64,000 bases of DNA from Aldehydirespirator sp965204875 (GTDB lineage Bacteria; Actinomycetota; Acidimicrobiia; Acidimicrobiales; Aldehydirespiratoraceae): assembly GCA_965204875.1 (NCBI GenBank), contig OZ242020.1, forward strand, positions 248,001 through 312,000, written 5' to 3'. Below the pieces are notes generated by a model that searched no databases, was not told the DNA's origin, and saw only the letters and a program-made list of their open reading frames with translations. Positions 47,666 to 55,662 of the stretch are shown in pieces; the stretch's first letter is position 1; every line of letters starts with the position of its first letter. Both the position numbers and the translations under genes were made by a program.

Positions 47666-49048
47666 TTGTCACGTTTCCCCGCTGTCATCGTGGTCGTGGT
47701 TGCCCTCGCGGTCGCGGCGTGTGGTTCCGACCCCGCTCCACTCGACGCCCGGCTCGGGGGTGACACGACCCGCGAGGATGCATCCCGCAACTCCTTCGGC
47801 CTGCCCGCACCCGGACTGTCGAATGAGCAACGGCGCCTGTTCGAGCGAGGTGACAGCTTCTTCTCGCAGAACTGGGTGACCGCGCCCGCCTCCACGGACG
47901 CTCGGGACGGTCTGGGGCCGACGTTCAACGCCCAGGCGTGCTCGTCGTGCCACGTCCTCGACGGTCGCGGCGCTCCACCGGATCCGACCGGGGCTGAGGC
48001 CCGGCTGGGTCTGCTGCTGCGGCTGTCGGTGCCCGGCACCGACGCCGCGACCGGCGCACCCCTGCCTGACCCGGTCTACGGCGGCCAACTCCAGGACCGG
48101 GCAGTGCTCGATGTGCCCGCCGAGGGCCGCCTCGCCGTCAGCTACGAGATCATTGCGGGCAGCTACGGCGACGGCACGCCCTTCGAGTTGCTGTCCCCGA
48201 CCTATGAGGTCGAAGATCTGGCCTTCGGACCGCTGGCATCCGACATCATGATGAGCCCGCGCCTGGCGCCGCAGGTCATCGGGATGGGACTGCTTCAAGC
48301 CGTGCCCGCGGAGGCGATCCGCGCATCGGCCGATCCCCAGGATGCCGACGGCGACGGTATCTCGGGCCGGCCGAACACCGTGTGGGACGCTGTGGCGAAT
48401 GTCGCGACACTGGGCCGGTTCGGTTGGAAGGCCAACGTCGCGACCGTGGAGCAGCAGGTCGCTGGCGCCTTCCTGGGCGACATCGGCATTACTTCGGACC
48501 TGCATCCCGGCGAGAACTGCCCGGCCCCGCAGGCGAGCTGCAGCGCGGCCCAGAACGGCGGAACACCGGAGCTGACCGGCGAGCGCCTGGGTGCGGTCAC
48601 CTTCTACAACCGCACCTTGTCGGTGCCGGCGATGCGCGACGTCGATGACCCCGATGTCGGCGCCGGTGCGAGGCTGTTCGACGGGCTCGGCTGCGCGTCG
48701 TGCCACACGCCCACATTGCGAACCGGCCCGTCGGACATCGCAGTCCTGGCGAACCAGACCTTCCACCCGTATACCGATCTGCTGTTGCACGACATGGGCG
48801 AGGGGCTCGCCGACGGCCGGCCGGACTTCGACGCCGGCGGCAGTGAATGGCGCACCCCGCCCCTGTGGGGTCTGGGGCTCATCGACGACATCAACGGGCA
48901 CCGCTTCCTGTTGCACGACGGGCGGGCGCGCACGATCGCCGAGGCAATCCTGTGGCACGGTGGTGAAGCCCACGCATCACGCGAGGCGTTCCGCAACCTT
49001 GAAGCCGGCCGGCGAGCCCAGCTTCTGGCCTTCCTCGAGGCTCTCTAG
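47666..49048 (+). CDS. Di-haem thiol-oxidoreductase-like lipoprotein
   Basis: 460 residues from TTG 47666 (RFPAVIVVVVALAVAACGSD, lipobox cysteine near residue 19). Two covalent haem sites are visible: CSSCH near 92 and CASCH near 343, each with a plausible domain, plus LSDHPGENCPAPQASC-type disulfide loop (bases 48500-48550) and LLLHDMGEGLADGRPDF near the second haem. This is the di-haem family (COG3488) that accompanies imelysins. It likely passes electrons in extracytoplasmic metal or thiol chemistry. Its stop is followed two bases later by the ATG of the second imelysin. Sense composition supports the TTG; no ATG is close. Confidence 0.9.
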   Translation: MSRFPAVIVVVVALAVAACGSDPAPLDARLGGDTTREDASRNSFGLPAPGLSNEQRRLFERGDSFFSQNWVTAPASTDARDGLGPTFNAQACSSCHVLDGRGAPPDPTGAEARLGLLLRLSVPGTDAATGAPLPDPVYGGQLQDRAVLDVPAEGRLAVSYEIIAGSYGDGTPFELLSPTYEVEDLAFGPLASDIMMSPRLAPQVIGMGLLQAVPAEAIRASADPQDADGDGISGRPNTVWDAVANVATLGRFGWKANVATVEQQVAGAFLGDIGITSDLHPGENCPAPQASCSAAQNGGTPELTGERLGAVTFYNRTLSVPAMRDVDDPDVGAGARLFDGLGCASCHTPTLRTGPSDIAVLANQTFHPYTDLLLHDMGEGLADGRPDFDAGGSEWRTPPLWGLGLIDDINGHRFLLHDGRARTIAEAILWHGGEAHASREAFRNLEAGRRAQLLAFLEAL

Positions 49049-49150
49049 CAATGCCGCTCAGCACGCAGCGACGTCGGCGCCTACGCAACCTGATCCCCGC
49101 CCCTTTCTCGAGGCTCTCGGCAATGCCACGCCACTCGAAGACACCGCGCC
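49028..49150 (+). repeat. 72-base in-frame duplication of the stop/start junction before imelysin II
   Basis: CTCGAGGCTCTCTAGCAATG (ending at the ATG 49051) recurs as CTCGAGGCTCTCGGCAATG (ATG 49123). The stop codon of the di-haem gene in the first copy has become a sense codon in the second. The period is 24 codons, so both ATGs are in frame for imelysin II. A finer repeat of CGAAGACACCGCGCCACCT/TGAAGACACCACGCCGCTC follows. Confidence 0.88.
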
Positions 49151-50238
49151 ACCTGAAGACACCACGCCGCTCACAACTGCGTTGTCGCTCGCTGATCTGC
49201 GCAGCGGCCATGATCGCCCCGGCAGCAGTTGCTTGCGGCGGGGGCCCGCCCGCACGCAGCGAGGTGCTGGCAGACCTCGCCGACAACGCCATCGTGCCCG
49301 CATACACAGAACTCGCCTCCAGCACCGCCGACCTGGCTGCTGCGACCACCGAGCTGTGCCAGGCGCGCACGTCAGCCAATCTTGCCGCAGCTCACGCGGC
49401 ACTGGCCGACGCACGAATCAACTGGTCCTACGTCGAGCCGTGGTGGATCGGGCCGGTCATGCAACGGCGTTCCTGGGTGATCATCGACTGGCCGATCACC
49501 AGCGACGAGATCGAGGCACTCGTCTCCGACACCACCGTCGAACTCGACGGCGACCGTCTCGCCTACCGCATCGGCGCCGATCAGCGAGGTCTCGGCGCGA
49601 TCGAGCATCTTCTGGGCGAACCCGGCGAGAGCAGCGCCGTCTTGGCCGCACTCAGCGAACCGCGGCGCTGCCAGTACCTCACAGGCATCGCCGCGTTGAT
49701 AGCAGGCAAGGCAAGCACGCTCTTATCGGACTGGACGGTCGACTTCGAAGCAACCGGTGCCTATCGAGACATCTTCGCCGCCGCGGACGCCGGCGAGATC
49801 GACACGCTCGTCAACAACGCCTACTTCGTGCTCAACGCAGTGGCCGACCGCGAACTCGGAGTCGCGCTTGGTGATATGGGTGGCGTGGCTGACGTGGAGG
49901 CCATCATCGAGGGTCCTGCAAGTCTGGCCATCGCGGACCTCGCTGCGCACCTTGACGGACTTGAGACGACGCTGATCGGCAACGACCTGACGCCAGGGCT
50001 GGGACCTCTGCTGGGCGACGATCTCAGTGAGCGGCTGCGGGAGCATTTCGACGCGGCCCGCCGAGCGGTCACCCAGATCGACCCACCCCTGCGCGCCGCG
50101 GTCGTCGAACGTGCGGACTCGGTGTCAGCGGCGCGCGACGCCATAGGGATGCTCAAGGTGGCGGTTGCCACGGAGGTCGTGAGCCGGCTCGGGGTGACAA
50201 TCGGATTCAGCGATGCCGACGGCGACACCGGCAGCTGA
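49051..50238 (+). CDS. Second imelysin-family lipoprotein
   Basis: 395 residues from ATG 49051 or 371 from ATG 49123; the second gives a normal signal peptide (basic start, then LICAAAMIAPAAVACGGG with a lipobox cysteine). The imelysin core follows: LTELCQARTSANLAAAHAALADARINWSYVEPWW-like helix, GADQRGLGAIEHLLGE near residue 188 (the second-type GxxxxE motif), and helical repeats to the end. It probably forms the second half of the surface iron-uptake system. IS30 copy 2 begins five bases after its stop without damaging it. Confidence 0.85.
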   Translation: MPLSTQRRRRLRNLIPAPFSRLSAMPRHSKTPRHLKTPRRSQLRCRSLICAAAMIAPAAVACGGGPPARSEVLADLADNAIVPAYTELASSTADLAAATTELCQARTSANLAAAHAALADARINWSYVEPWWIGPVMQRRSWVIIDWPITSDEIEALVSDTTVELDGDRLAYRIGADQRGLGAIEHLLGEPGESSAVLAALSEPRRCQYLTGIAALIAGKASTLLSDWTVDFEATGAYRDIFAAADAGEIDTLVNNAYFVLNAVADRELGVALGDMGGVADVEAIIEGPASLAIADLAAHLDGLETTLIGNDLTPGLGPLLGDDLSERLREHFDAARRAVTQIDPPLRAAVVERADSVSAARDAIGMLKVAVATEVVSRLGVTIGFSDADGDTGS

Positions 50239-50243
50239 TCAAC

Positions 50244-51307
50244 CGCAAGCTCCACCGGTGATCGCGACGGATCGGCCATGATGGCCGATTGTAGGTGTCG
50301 GCGATCATCCGGTGGAGGTTCAGGAGTATGGCACGGAGTTTGTGCTCATCCGAGCGCGCGCAGCTTGAGGTGCTGGCGAGGTCGGGGTTGGGGGTGGGGG
50401 AGATCAGCGGCCTGTTGGGCCGGCACCGCTCGACGGTGTGGCGGGAGCTGCGCCGCAACGGCGGGGTCTGCGCCTATCGGGCTGAGGCGGCGCAGGCCGG
50501 GGCCGAGGCGCGGGCGCGTCGTCCGAAGACGCCGAAGCTGGTTGGGGATCCTCTGCTGGCTGCGGCGGTCAAGGCGGGGCTGGCCAGGAAGTGGGCGCCG
50601 CACACGGTCGCGGCCGACCTCAGCGAGCAGGGCATGGCGATCTGTGGGGAGACGATCTATCAGGGGTGCTACCGCAGCGACCGGGGCCTGCCCGAGAACA
50701 CCTGGAGGCTGCTTGCGCGCCGCCGGCGCCGCCGCAAGCCCCGCAGCCGCTGCGAACGCGCCAAGCGCAGCGTGCTGGGCGGTTTCAAGCCCATAGCGCA
50801 GCGTCCCGATGCGGTCGCGGCACGGCTGGAGGCAGGGCATTGGGAGGGCGACCTCATCATCGGCGCCCACAACCGCAGCGCGGTGGTCACCCTCATCGAG
50901 CGGGTCAGCCGCTACGCGCTGCTCGCCGCGCTGCCCAACGGCCACACCGCAGACGAGGTCAACGCGGCGGTCATCGCCGCGTTGGGCCGCCAGCCCGCTC
51001 ACATGGTCCGCACCCTCACCTGGGACCAAGGCCGCGAGATCGCCCACTGGCCCAAAATCGAAAAAGCCCTCCCAGACCTCAAGGTCTACATCTGCGACCC
51101 CCACTCACCCTGGCAGCGCGGCAGCAACGAAAACACCAACCGCATAATCCGCCGCTGGCTCCCCAAAGCAACCGACCTCAACATCGCACCCGTCAAACTC
51201 GCCATCATCGAAGACCACCTCAACACCATGCCCCGACGCATCCACAACTGGAACAGCGCACTAACCCAATACACTGCCCACTGTCGCGATCACCAATAGA
51301 GCTTGCC
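50244..51307 (+). mobile_element. IS30-family insertion sequence, copy 2 (1,064 bases)
   Basis: It is the same element as 19326-20389, with identical termini. The 3-base target duplication is AAC at 50241-50243 and 51308-51310. It inserted between imelysin II and the HTTM gene, separating them by more than a kilobase. The few differences from copy 1 are clustered (near 50602 and around 51168-51185), unlike random drift. Confidence 0.93.
50328..51299 (+). CDS. IS30 family transposase, copy 2
   Basis: 323 residues, intact, with the same helix-turn-helix and DDE residues as copy 1 (EGDLIIG, WDQGREI, NENTNRII). It reads WAPHTVAADL where copy 1 has WAPQSVAADL, and PKATDLNIAPV where copy 1 has PKGTNLNIGPV. 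Its ATG has the same TCAGGAGT ribosome site. An intact frame suggests recent transposition. Its rightward orientation could drive read-through toward the HTTM gene. Confidence 0.95.
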   Translation: MARSLCSSERAQLEVLARSGLGVGEISGLLGRHRSTVWRELRRNGGVCAYRAEAAQAGAEARARRPKTPKLVGDPLLAAAVKAGLARKWAPHTVAADLSEQGMAICGETIYQGCYRSDRGLPENTWRLLARRRRRRKPRSRCERAKRSVLGGFKPIAQRPDAVAARLEAGHWEGDLIIGAHNRSAVVTLIERVSRYALLAALPNGHTADEVNAAVIAALGRQPAHMVRTLTWDQGREIAHWPKIEKALPDLKVYICDPHSPWQRGSNENTNRIIRRWLPKATDLNIAPVKLAIIEDHLNTMPRRIHNWNSALTQYTAHCRDHQ

Positions 51308-51372
51308 AACTCTCGGCCCCAGAGTCCCGCCCGAGCGCGCAGAGCAGGATCCTGGCGCGAGCGCGCACGCCG

Positions 51373-52737
51373 GTGCCTGCGGATTCTGTCGCAGTGTTCA
51401 GGGTCGTCTATGGAGTGCTCGTCGCCTACGGCTCCACCCGTTTCCTGGCCAGAGGCTGGGTCGACGCGCTCTACCTGGCGCCTGCGAACCACCTCTCGTA
51501 CCGCTGGTTCGAGTGGGTTCAGCCGCTGCCGGCGCCGCTGATGCACCTCAATGTGGCGACACTGGCTGTGCTCGGTGTCAGCATCGCTGCCGGTTTCAAG
51601 CACCGGCTCGCCACGGGCCTGTTCCTGGTCGGGTTCACCTACACAGAATTGATCGACGCAGCCCTCTATCTCAACCACTACTGGTTCATCACCCTCAGCG
51701 GCGTGCTGCTGCTCCTGCTGCCGGTGCACCACCACTGGTCCGTCGATGCAGCCGCCGGACGCGTTCCGGCTCACACGCACGTAGCTGCCGGCGTTGTCTG
51801 GGCGCTGCGTGCCCAGGTCGCTGTTGTGTATTGCTTTGCCGGGCTTGCCAAGCTCAACGGTGACTGGCTCTTGCGGGCTCAGCCGATGCGACTCTGGCTG
51901 GCTGACCGCACGCACCTCCCGATCGTTGGAGAAGTCCTTGACGAACCCGCCGTCGCGTACCTGGCGAGTTGGTTCGGCGCCATGTTCGACTGCTCCGTTG
52001 TGGCCCTCCTGCTGTGGCGAAAGACCCGGCCCTGCGCCTACGCGGCCCTGGTCGCGTTCCACCTCGCGACGGGCGCGCTGTTCCAGATCGGGATCTTCCC
52101 GTGGGTCATGATCGCAAGCGCCCTGATCTTCTTCGAGCCCGCCTGGCCCCGCCGGCTCGGCTGCTCGCGACCCGGCAAGCTCTATCAACACTCCATAGCG
52201 CAACAGCCCAAGGCGCAACAGCCCACCGAGCAACGCTCCAGCGCACAACACTCCAGCGCGCAACACTCCATAGCGACCAAGCCTGCGAGCAGTCCGCTCG
52301 TCCTCGCCGCGCTCGCTGCCCTCGCGCTCATCCAGCTGACACTGCCGTTGCGCCACTACGCCGTAGAGGGCAACGTCCGCTGGACCGAGGAGGGCTACTA
52401 CCTCGCCTGGCGCGTCATGCTCACCGAGAAGTCGGGCCACGTGGACTTTCGGGTCATCGACCCTGGCACCGGCAAGGAGTGGACCGTCGATCCTGCGCTA
52501 GTGCTCACCGGCTGGCAGGCGGGCCACGCGGCCACACGTCCCGACCTCATCCATGCCACCGCGCACCTCATCGCCGACCACTACCGTCGCCACGGCACCC
52601 GCGGTGTCGAGGTTCGTGCCGATGCCTGGGTCTCGATGAACGGGCACCCCGCTCACCGCATTGTCGACCCGACAATCGACCTGGCCGCGCACCGCCGCGG
52701 CAACATGCCCCCAACCTGGATACTCGAAGCACCATGA
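51373..52737 (+). CDS. HTTM-domain membrane protein (vitamin K-dependent carboxylase-like)
   Basis: 454 residues, with about eight spans (for example VAVFRVVYGVLVAYGSTRFL, LMHLNVATLAVLGVSIAAGF, WFITLSGVLLLLLPVHHHWSVD, VVYCFAGLAKLNGDWL). The HTTM hallmarks LYLNHYWF, PVHHHWS and CFAGLAKLNGDWLLRAQPM are present. A polar C-terminal half (EGYYLAWRVMLTEKSGHVDFRV) follows a low-complexity AQHSSAQHS linker. The start is a GTG 63 bases after the IS30 end. Relatives have a longer leader before the first span, so the insertion may have removed the original start. HTTM genes commonly follow imelysin/di-haem genes. Confidence 0.8.
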   Translation: MPADSVAVFRVVYGVLVAYGSTRFLARGWVDALYLAPANHLSYRWFEWVQPLPAPLMHLNVATLAVLGVSIAAGFKHRLATGLFLVGFTYTELIDAALYLNHYWFITLSGVLLLLLPVHHHWSVDAAAGRVPAHTHVAAGVVWALRAQVAVVYCFAGLAKLNGDWLLRAQPMRLWLADRTHLPIVGEVLDEPAVAYLASWFGAMFDCSVVALLLWRKTRPCAYAALVAFHLATGALFQIGIFPWVMIASALIFFEPAWPRRLGCSRPGKLYQHSIAQQPKAQQPTEQRSSAQHSSAQHSIATKPASSPLVLAALAALALIQLTLPLRHYAVEGNVRWTEEGYYLAWRVMLTEKSGHVDFRVIDPGTGKEWTVDPALVLTGWQAGHAATRPDLIHATAHLIADHYRRHGTRGVEVRADAWVSMNGHPAHRIVDPTIDLAAHRRGNMPPTWILEAP

Positions 52738-52838
52738 ACGCCGGCACCATTGCCCGGATCGCTTCTCGGCCAAACGCCCCCGACCCCGGATCGCTCCTTG
52801 TCAGCAGGCTCGCAACTAAGATACCTGACGCACCATGA
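52734..52838 (+). repeat. 101-base duplicated junction giving a 34-codon ORF between two genes
   Basis: GAAGCACCATGAACGCCGGC at the HTTM stop recurs as GACGCACCATGAGCGTCGGC at the next gene start. ATG 52734 overlaps the HTTM stop (ATGA) and opens MNAGTIARIASRPNAPDPGS..., 34 residues, which stops at 52836-52838 on the ATGA of the next gene. Start-to-start distance is 101 bases (3n-1). Both joints are perfect four-base overlaps. Confidence 0.88.
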
Positions 52839-53419
52839 GCGTCGGCACCCTTGGCAGAGCCGCTGCCTGGGCATGCATCGCGATCCCGGTCGTCATCGGC
52901 GCGTCCGTGCTGTGGCTGCACTGGCCCGACAGCGAACCCGACTCCCCCTCCATCAACATCACCTCGGTCGGGCCTGCCTTCACAGCGCTCGAAGACCTGG
53001 CGGCCGCGAGCGACCTGGTAGCCGTGGGAACGATCGGCAGCGTTGCCTCCGGCCGAACCATCACCGACCCCGCAAACCCCGATGCCGGCATACGAACCAC
53101 CCTGTACACCCTGCGTGTCGAGACAGTGCTTGCGGGCCAAGCGAGCGGCACGATCACAATCGAACACGAGACCGCGCTCCTCGACGGCACCCCCATCACC
53201 GTCGACGGCGCCGAACCCCCAGCAAGTGGCGAACGCGGCCTCTATTTCCTGGTGGCGGGCCGCGGCGCCGGTTTTCCCTACCACGCGGTCATCGGCGCGC
53301 CAGGCCGCTACCTCATCGACGGCCACACGCTCGTGTCCTCCGGTGCCGACAGCCTCAGTCGAACACTTGACGGCAGCACCGTCGCCGAGATCGCCGGCCG
53401 CATCGCGAGCCTGAACTGA
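52835..53419 (+). CDS. Membrane-anchored extracytoplasmic protein of unknown function
   Basis: 194 residues: one N-terminal span (AAAWACIAIPVVIGASVLWL) without a lipobox, then a soluble domain with beta-rich strands (LVAVGTIGSVASGRTIT, YTLRVETVLAGQASGTITIEHE, ERGLYFLVAGRGAGFPYHAVIGAPGRYLIDG). The pattern of DLVAVGTI ... VLAGQ ... ERGLYFL is like periplasmic OB-type domains but I cannot name the family. It follows the HTTM gene through a tiny coupled ORF, so probably belongs to the imelysin operon. Confidence 0.7.
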   Translation: MSVGTLGRAAAWACIAIPVVIGASVLWLHWPDSEPDSPSINITSVGPAFTALEDLAAASDLVAVGTIGSVASGRTITDPANPDAGIRTTLYTLRVETVLAGQASGTITIEHETALLDGTPITVDGAEPPASGERGLYFLVAGRGAGFPYHAVIGAPGRYLIDGHTLVSSGADSLSRTLDGSTVAEIAGRIASLN

Positions 53420-53671
53420 CAATGAGGTCGATCCACTCTGCCCACCCCCGTTGACCCGTAAGCCGCCACGCGGTGACTAGGCGCGTCTCAATGAGTCAGG
53501 TTCTTGGCTACGTCACCGAGTTCGGCTCATCCAACCGCAGGCCGCATCAAGTCGCGGTCAACTCGCTCAAGCCGGACCCCAGCCGGTCGGCTTGGAGACG
53601 CTCGGTGCAGCGGTGCTAACGTGCGCCGCGCAAGCACAGGAGCAGATCGAAAGCGTCAGGAGCGTTACACG
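53420..53671. other. Gap of 252 bases, no gene seen
   Basis: Only short, low-quality frames. It ends in a run of purines (GGAGCGTTACACG) before the PPOX start. No clear hairpin or promoter boxes. Confidence 0.6.
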
Positions 53672-54214
53672 ATGGCCGAGAGCAGTTTTCGGGGGGACCT
53701 TGGCGGGCTGACGGCCGAGGAGATGGAGGACTTCCTGCAGGGCGCCCCCATAGCCCGCCTCGCCACGCTCAAGCCCGACGGATCCCCATACGTGATGCCC
53801 GTGTGGTACCAGTGGGACGGCGAGGCGCTGTACTTCGTGGGACGCAAGCGGGCCCGGTGGTGCGAGTACATCGCGGCCGACGGGCGTGTCAGCGTGGTGA
53901 TCGACGCCCCGCACAGTGATCCCGGCGAGTCCGGCAAGTCCATCGAGATCCCGAAGGTGTACATGGAGGGAGTCGCCACCGTCGAGGAGGAGCCCAACGT
54001 CGGGGGACTGTGGGTGCAGATCGCCGAGCAGATGTCCTACCGGTATCTGGGCCCCAACGGGCCGACCTACCTTGTCTCCACCCTCCAGCAGCCCCGCTGG
54101 CTCATCAAGCTCGTGCCCAACAGCATCAAGACCTGGAAGGGGGTCGGGTGGGCGCGCCGTTACTGGGTCGGCGACAGCGGAGGCCCTACCTACGAGGAGG
54201 CCCACAGCACCTAG
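53672..54214 (+). CDS. Pyridoxamine 5'-phosphate oxidase-like (PPOX) flavin/F420-binding protein
   Basis: 180 residues, split-barrel fold: GAPIARLATLKPDGSPYVMPVWYQWDGEALYFVGRKRARWCEYIAADGRVSVVIDAP is the standard N-terminal half that binds the flavin or deazaflavin phosphate. A YMEGVATVEEEPN strand and a C-terminal WLIKLVPNSIKTWKGVGWARRYW tail follow. Typical size for actinobacterial F420-dependent reductase-type PPOX proteins; the substrate is not deducible. ATG 53672 has AGGAGC 13 bases upstream. Confidence 0.85.
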   Translation: MAESSFRGDLGGLTAEEMEDFLQGAPIARLATLKPDGSPYVMPVWYQWDGEALYFVGRKRARWCEYIAADGRVSVVIDAPHSDPGESGKSIEIPKVYMEGVATVEEEPNVGGLWVQIAEQMSYRYLGPNGPTYLVSTLQQPRWLIKLVPNSIKTWKGVGWARRYWVGDSGGPTYEEAHST

Positions 54215-54308
54215 CCGGGCACGCAGACGCATCAATCCGGGTCTCACTGACCAGGGCGGCCCAGGACTGGCCCGGCCCGGCGCACTGGCACACCGGCGCA
54301 TCACTGCC

Positions 54309-55490
54309 ATGGATGATCCGCTTGCGACTTCATTCGACGCTCTCCTAGACACGCTGGGCGCGCGTGCTGCGTGGCTCCGGGATCACCCGTTCTACTCCGA
54401 TGCCGAGAACCGTCCCGGTGCCTACCTGTTCCTCATCAGCATGCTGATCGCATACCTCGAGGAGGAGGTGGTCTATGACCCGGACTTCCCCTCCTTCAGG
54501 GTGATCGATCCACGTGTCCGCGGCGCGGGCGACAACGCCGATCAGCGCTACCTCATGTCGCGCCTCAACGGCGGCGACACCTACCGCATCTGGGGCCGGC
54601 TCGGCGCCGAGCGGCGGCTGGAGTTCCAGATCTACGCCGGCGACCCGTGGAGCGGCGGACGCGCGGCCGGCTTCCTCGCGCATGAGGAGCTTGAGGTCGC
54701 AGCCGGCGGGCGCTTCGAGGTCATCGCCTCACCCGAGCCCGGGGGTGGCAACTGGATCGAGAACCCGCCCGACGGCACGAGACTGATCGTCCGCCAGACC
54801 TACAGCGATTGGGTTGACGAGGGCATGGGCGAGGTCCACATCGACCGCGTCGGACACGAGGGCGACCTCAAGCCGGTGCTCTCAGCCGACATGCTCGCGG
54901 CGCGGCTCGGCGCGGCGACCGCTGGCGTCGCCGCCAACGTGGCCGTGTGGCCGGAGATGGTGCGCCGCCTGTGCCTCGACGCCCGCCCGCCCAACGAACT
55001 CTCCGAGCCCGTCGATCCCGGCGCGGCCGGCGGTGTGCATGGGAGGTTCATGGCGTTCGGCACCTGGGATCTCGCTGCCGGCGAGGCATTGGTCGTCACC
55101 GCCCCGCCGGCCGGCGGCAACTACCAGGGCATCCAACTCACCGACCTGTGGTGGTCGTCGCTCGAGTACGCAAACCGCCAGACGAGCCTGACAGGCGACC
55201 AGGCCCAGATAGCCGCCGACGGCGCGTGCACCTTCGTCATCGCCGCCCACGACCCCGGCTTCGCCAACTGGCTCGACACCACCGGCCTGCGCCGGGGGAT
55301 CGTCATGCTCCGCTACGACGGCATGCAGGTCGCGGAGTTCCCGCGGGAGCGGCGCCCCACGGCCCGCGTCGTCCGGCTCGACGAACTAGACGACGTCCTC
55401 GCCGCAGGCACTCCACGGACCGACGAGGCTGGCCGCCGCGCATCGATCGCCGCCCGGCGCCGCCACATACAGTCCCGCTTCGGAACGTAG
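54309..55490 (+). CDS. DUF1214-type protein
   Basis: 393 residues. A C-terminal region (GRFMAFGTWDLAAGEALVVTAPPAGGNYQGIQLTDLWWSSLEYANRQTSLTGDQAQIAADGACTFVIAAHDPGFANWLDTTGLRRGIVMLRYDG) matches the DUF1214 pattern with its conserved Y.xxQLTDxWxxS and NWLDTxG elements; a YRIWGRLGAERRLEFQIYAGDPW segment precedes it. No catalytic role is established for the family. No signal peptide, so cytoplasmic. It lies downstream of the PPOX gene, 94 bases apart. Confidence 0.8.
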   Translation: MDDPLATSFDALLDTLGARAAWLRDHPFYSDAENRPGAYLFLISMLIAYLEEEVVYDPDFPSFRVIDPRVRGAGDNADQRYLMSRLNGGDTYRIWGRLGAERRLEFQIYAGDPWSGGRAAGFLAHEELEVAAGGRFEVIASPEPGGGNWIENPPDGTRLIVRQTYSDWVDEGMGEVHIDRVGHEGDLKPVLSADMLAARLGAATAGVAANVAVWPEMVRRLCLDARPPNELSEPVDPGAAGGVHGRFMAFGTWDLAAGEALVVTAPPAGGNYQGIQLTDLWWSSLEYANRQTSLTGDQAQIAADGACTFVIAAHDPGFANWLDTTGLRRGIVMLRYDGMQVAEFPRERRPTARVVRLDELDDVLAAGTPRTDEAGRRASIAARRRHIQSRFGT

Positions 55491-55662
55491 ACACCGAGAT
55501 CGCTGACCTGCGCTACCCAACACTGGGCATCAGCAGAGCTGAAATCAAAGCTCGTAATTCTGATGGTGCCATACCGGCAGCAGAAACTGAGCCCACCTGA
55601 CCTGCCTTACCTGGGCAGCGACAGCGGGTCGGCGCGATACACGGCTCCGAGGCCACGACTTT

